Made by a program: the position numbers and the translations under genes
NCBI RefSeq assembly: GCF_017377855.1
Contig: NZ_JAFREP010000027.1
Coordinates: 62,001 to 126,000 of the forward strand
Source of the DNA: Acanthopleuribacter pedis
GTDB taxonomy: Bacteria; Acidobacteriota; Holophagae; Acanthopleuribacterales; Acanthopleuribacteraceae
Direction: 5' to 3'
Length of the DNA: 64,000 nucleotides
Shown here: piece by piece, positions 62,754-64,000 of the stretch
Layout: every line of letters begins with the position of its first letter
Position numbering within the stretch: position 1 is the first letter of the stretch
The notes under the pieces: model-generated
The model's database searches: none
What the model saw: the letters and a program-made list of their open reading frames with translations, nothing else
Told to the model about the DNA's origin: nothing

Positions 62754-64000
62754 TTAACCAGACAACACCCGACCGGGATAACAGCGCTGCTCCAAGGCTT
62801 GGAGTGAGGGAAATCGCGCCAGATCGGGTCCCTTCAACGAGGCTTCGCCCAGGATCAAATGGGCGTTGGAGGCCTCGTGTAGGGTACGGGCCAGCATCAC
62901 CAGGGCGGTGCGGGCGTCGCGGACATCGGGAAACAAACGTTTGGCCGCTGCATCATCGGGTTCGAGCCGGATCACGCGCGCCACGGCCGAGGTGTCCTCA
63001 AGGTCGCCGAAAACCAAGTCGAGAACCAGGCCGTGACCCGCGACCAAAGCAAGGGTTAACCCGTTGATTCGCTGAAAGGGAAAGGTCCGCACCTGTTGAC
63101 CGGGGATCAGCAGCAAAATGCCTTCTTTGTTTAATCCCTGCACCGCGGCCCGGAACAAGGTGGGTTGGGGTCTCGCCGGGGCGCCCGCGGGCACGGCTTG
63201 CGGGGACGGCGCGACTTTGGGGACGGGACCGGTGGGCTGGGTCGGGACAGCCGGGTGATCACCCGAAGCCGACGGGGGCCGGCCGGGGTCGACCTCGGGC
63301 ACCAGGGCTACCGCGTGCGCCTTGTTTTGCCAATGATCTTGGGCCGGATCCAATTCCTCAGCCCAGGTATCGCGGTCAAAAACCATCGGTTGTTGGTACT
63401 CCGATAGATCAAGCGGCTTGCGCACATTGGGATCGGGCGCATAAACGGTATCCGGCGCATCGCGCCAAAACGCGAGCGAGGTGGCCAAAGTTTCCCGGCT
63501 CTCCCCATCCAAATCCCCGTTGTTTTCCAACGGTTCGGCGATTGCCAAGGCGCGCGCATGACTCCAATCCGCGGCAAGTAAGGCCAACTGCAGACGTTGT
63601 TGCGGGCTGTACTCGAAGAGAATCGCTTTTTGCTGATCCAGCACCTCGGCCGCGGCATCATAATCGCCGATTTCCATCAGCGTTCCGGCGAGGTAACAAC
63701 ACAGGTCAAAAGGAAAACGCAGATGGGGGACCAGGTCGCGGCAGGTACGGTACACAATCAACGCCGTGCCGATATCCTCGTGTTGCAGGGAATGCTCGAA
63801 CATCCAAGGCGCGGCGGCGGCGAGGTGAACAGGATCCTTGGTCTCGCGGGCGCGGGTCCAATAACGGCGACGCAGATCCTCCATTTCGGGATAATCCTTT
63901 ATACCGCGCGCCAAAATGTCGAGGGCGTCGCCTTTTCCGTCGGCGTCGGCCTGTCGCACCGCGTTGACGGGGTTGTTTTCGGGAAGATCCAAATCGAGGC
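62754..64000 (-). CDS. Unassigned protein with TPR-like N-terminus, 5' end outside window
   Basis: An open frame of at least 415 codons continues past the right edge; the internal TTG at 63992 is not a convincing start. The visible N-terminal 180 residues are helical with TPR-like spacing (DALDILARGIKDYPEMEDLRR, EIGDYDAAAEVLDQQ). Residues about 230-275 are proline/alanine-rich, a flexible linker. The C-terminal 130 residues (ILLLIPGQQVRTFPFQRING, LVLDLVFGDLED) alternate beta and alpha and may be a small ligand or protein interaction domain; I do not recognise it. It lies 137 bp upstream of the DUF547 gene and could share its transcript. Confidence 0.72.
   Translation of the reverse strand, partial: LDLDLPENNPVNAVRQADADGKGDALDILARGIKDYPEMEDLRRRYWTRARETKDPVHLAAAAPWMFEHSLQHEDIGTALIVYRTCRDLVPHLRFPFDLCCYLAGTLMEIGDYDAAAEVLDQQKAILFEYSPQQRLQLALLAADWSHARALAIAEPLENNGDLDGESRETLATSLAFWRDAPDTVYAPDPNVRKPLDLSEYQQPMVFDRDTWAEELDPAQDHWQNKAHAVALVPEVDPGRPPSASGDHPAVPTQPTGPVPKVAPSPQAVPAGAPARPQPTLFRAAVQGLNKEGILLLIPGQQVRTFPFQRINGLTLALVAGHGLVLDLVFGDLEDTSAVARVIRLEPDDAAAKRLFPDVRDARTALVMLARTLHEASNAHLILGEASLKGPDLARFPSLQALEQRCYPGRVLSG

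Overview
The window (roughly 60% GC by eye) reads as a chromosomal segment of a Gram-negative, secretion-rich bacterium. It mixes housekeeping genes (purD, serS, proBA, coaX, pyc, dxs, uvrA) with very large exported proteins (a 2163-residue Rhs protein and a 3285-residue PKD/astacin protein), a predicted outer-membrane barrel and several two-component proteins. Start codons include GTG and TTG with good ribosome-binding sites. This gene style fits marine Acidobacteriota of the Holophagae/Acanthopleuribacter type, but that placement is an impression, not a result. No rRNA, tRNA or CRISPR array was seen.

Layout. 1-7.4 kb: metabolic genes (partial HD hydrolase, purD, thiolase and serS leftward; proB-proA rightward). 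7.7-12 kb: trehalose pair (GH15 enzyme and an OtsA-OtsB fusion) ending in a bidirectional terminator. 12-15.7 kb: exported beta-propeller protein, monoacylglycerol-lipase-like hydrolase and PP2C phosphatase. 15.7-22.5 kb: accessory stretch with two small immunity-like genes, four degenerate repeats beside a REP-associated (RAYT) transposase, a leftward three-gene signalling operon (receiver, receiver-kinase, kinase) and a 1.2-kb AT-rich gap holding a hairpin/terminator-like RNA candidate.

22.5-39.5 kb is the core of the window. A dockerin-bearing Rhs/YD-repeat protein with NHL repeats, a Hint autoprocessing domain and an 80-residue C-terminal tip is followed 9 bp later by a probable immunity gene, then by a giant astacin-type protease with about 21 PKD-like domains, leucine-rich repeats, three PPC-like domains and a cohesin-like domain. 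Dockerin on the toxin and cohesin-like fold on the adjacent protease suggest a physically coupled toxin-immunity-protease module (inference).

39.5-49 kb: two copies of a MITE-like element, a hybrid histidine kinase, a PilZ protein with three pseudo-receivers, a beta-barrel protein, coaX, a lysophospholipid-acyltransferase-like gene and two MarR paralogues, one with palindromic operators over its promoter. 48.4-49.8 kb: an Rpn nuclease gene with GIEQ tetrapeptide repeats, an internal start, and a tandem partial duplication that leaves a second free-standing C-terminal domain. This matches the published gene-within-gene Rpn toxin-antitoxin logic plus an extra antitoxin copy.

49.8-64 kb: pyruvate carboxylase, a YwbE protein, a double-length four-cassette UvrA, dxs, an unassigned gene, a DUF547 protein and an unassigned protein cut by the window end. 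Three small dispersed repeat families (RAYT-linked repeats, a 62-nt hairpin, and a MITE-like element with about 19-bp inverted ends) occupy the intergenic gaps.
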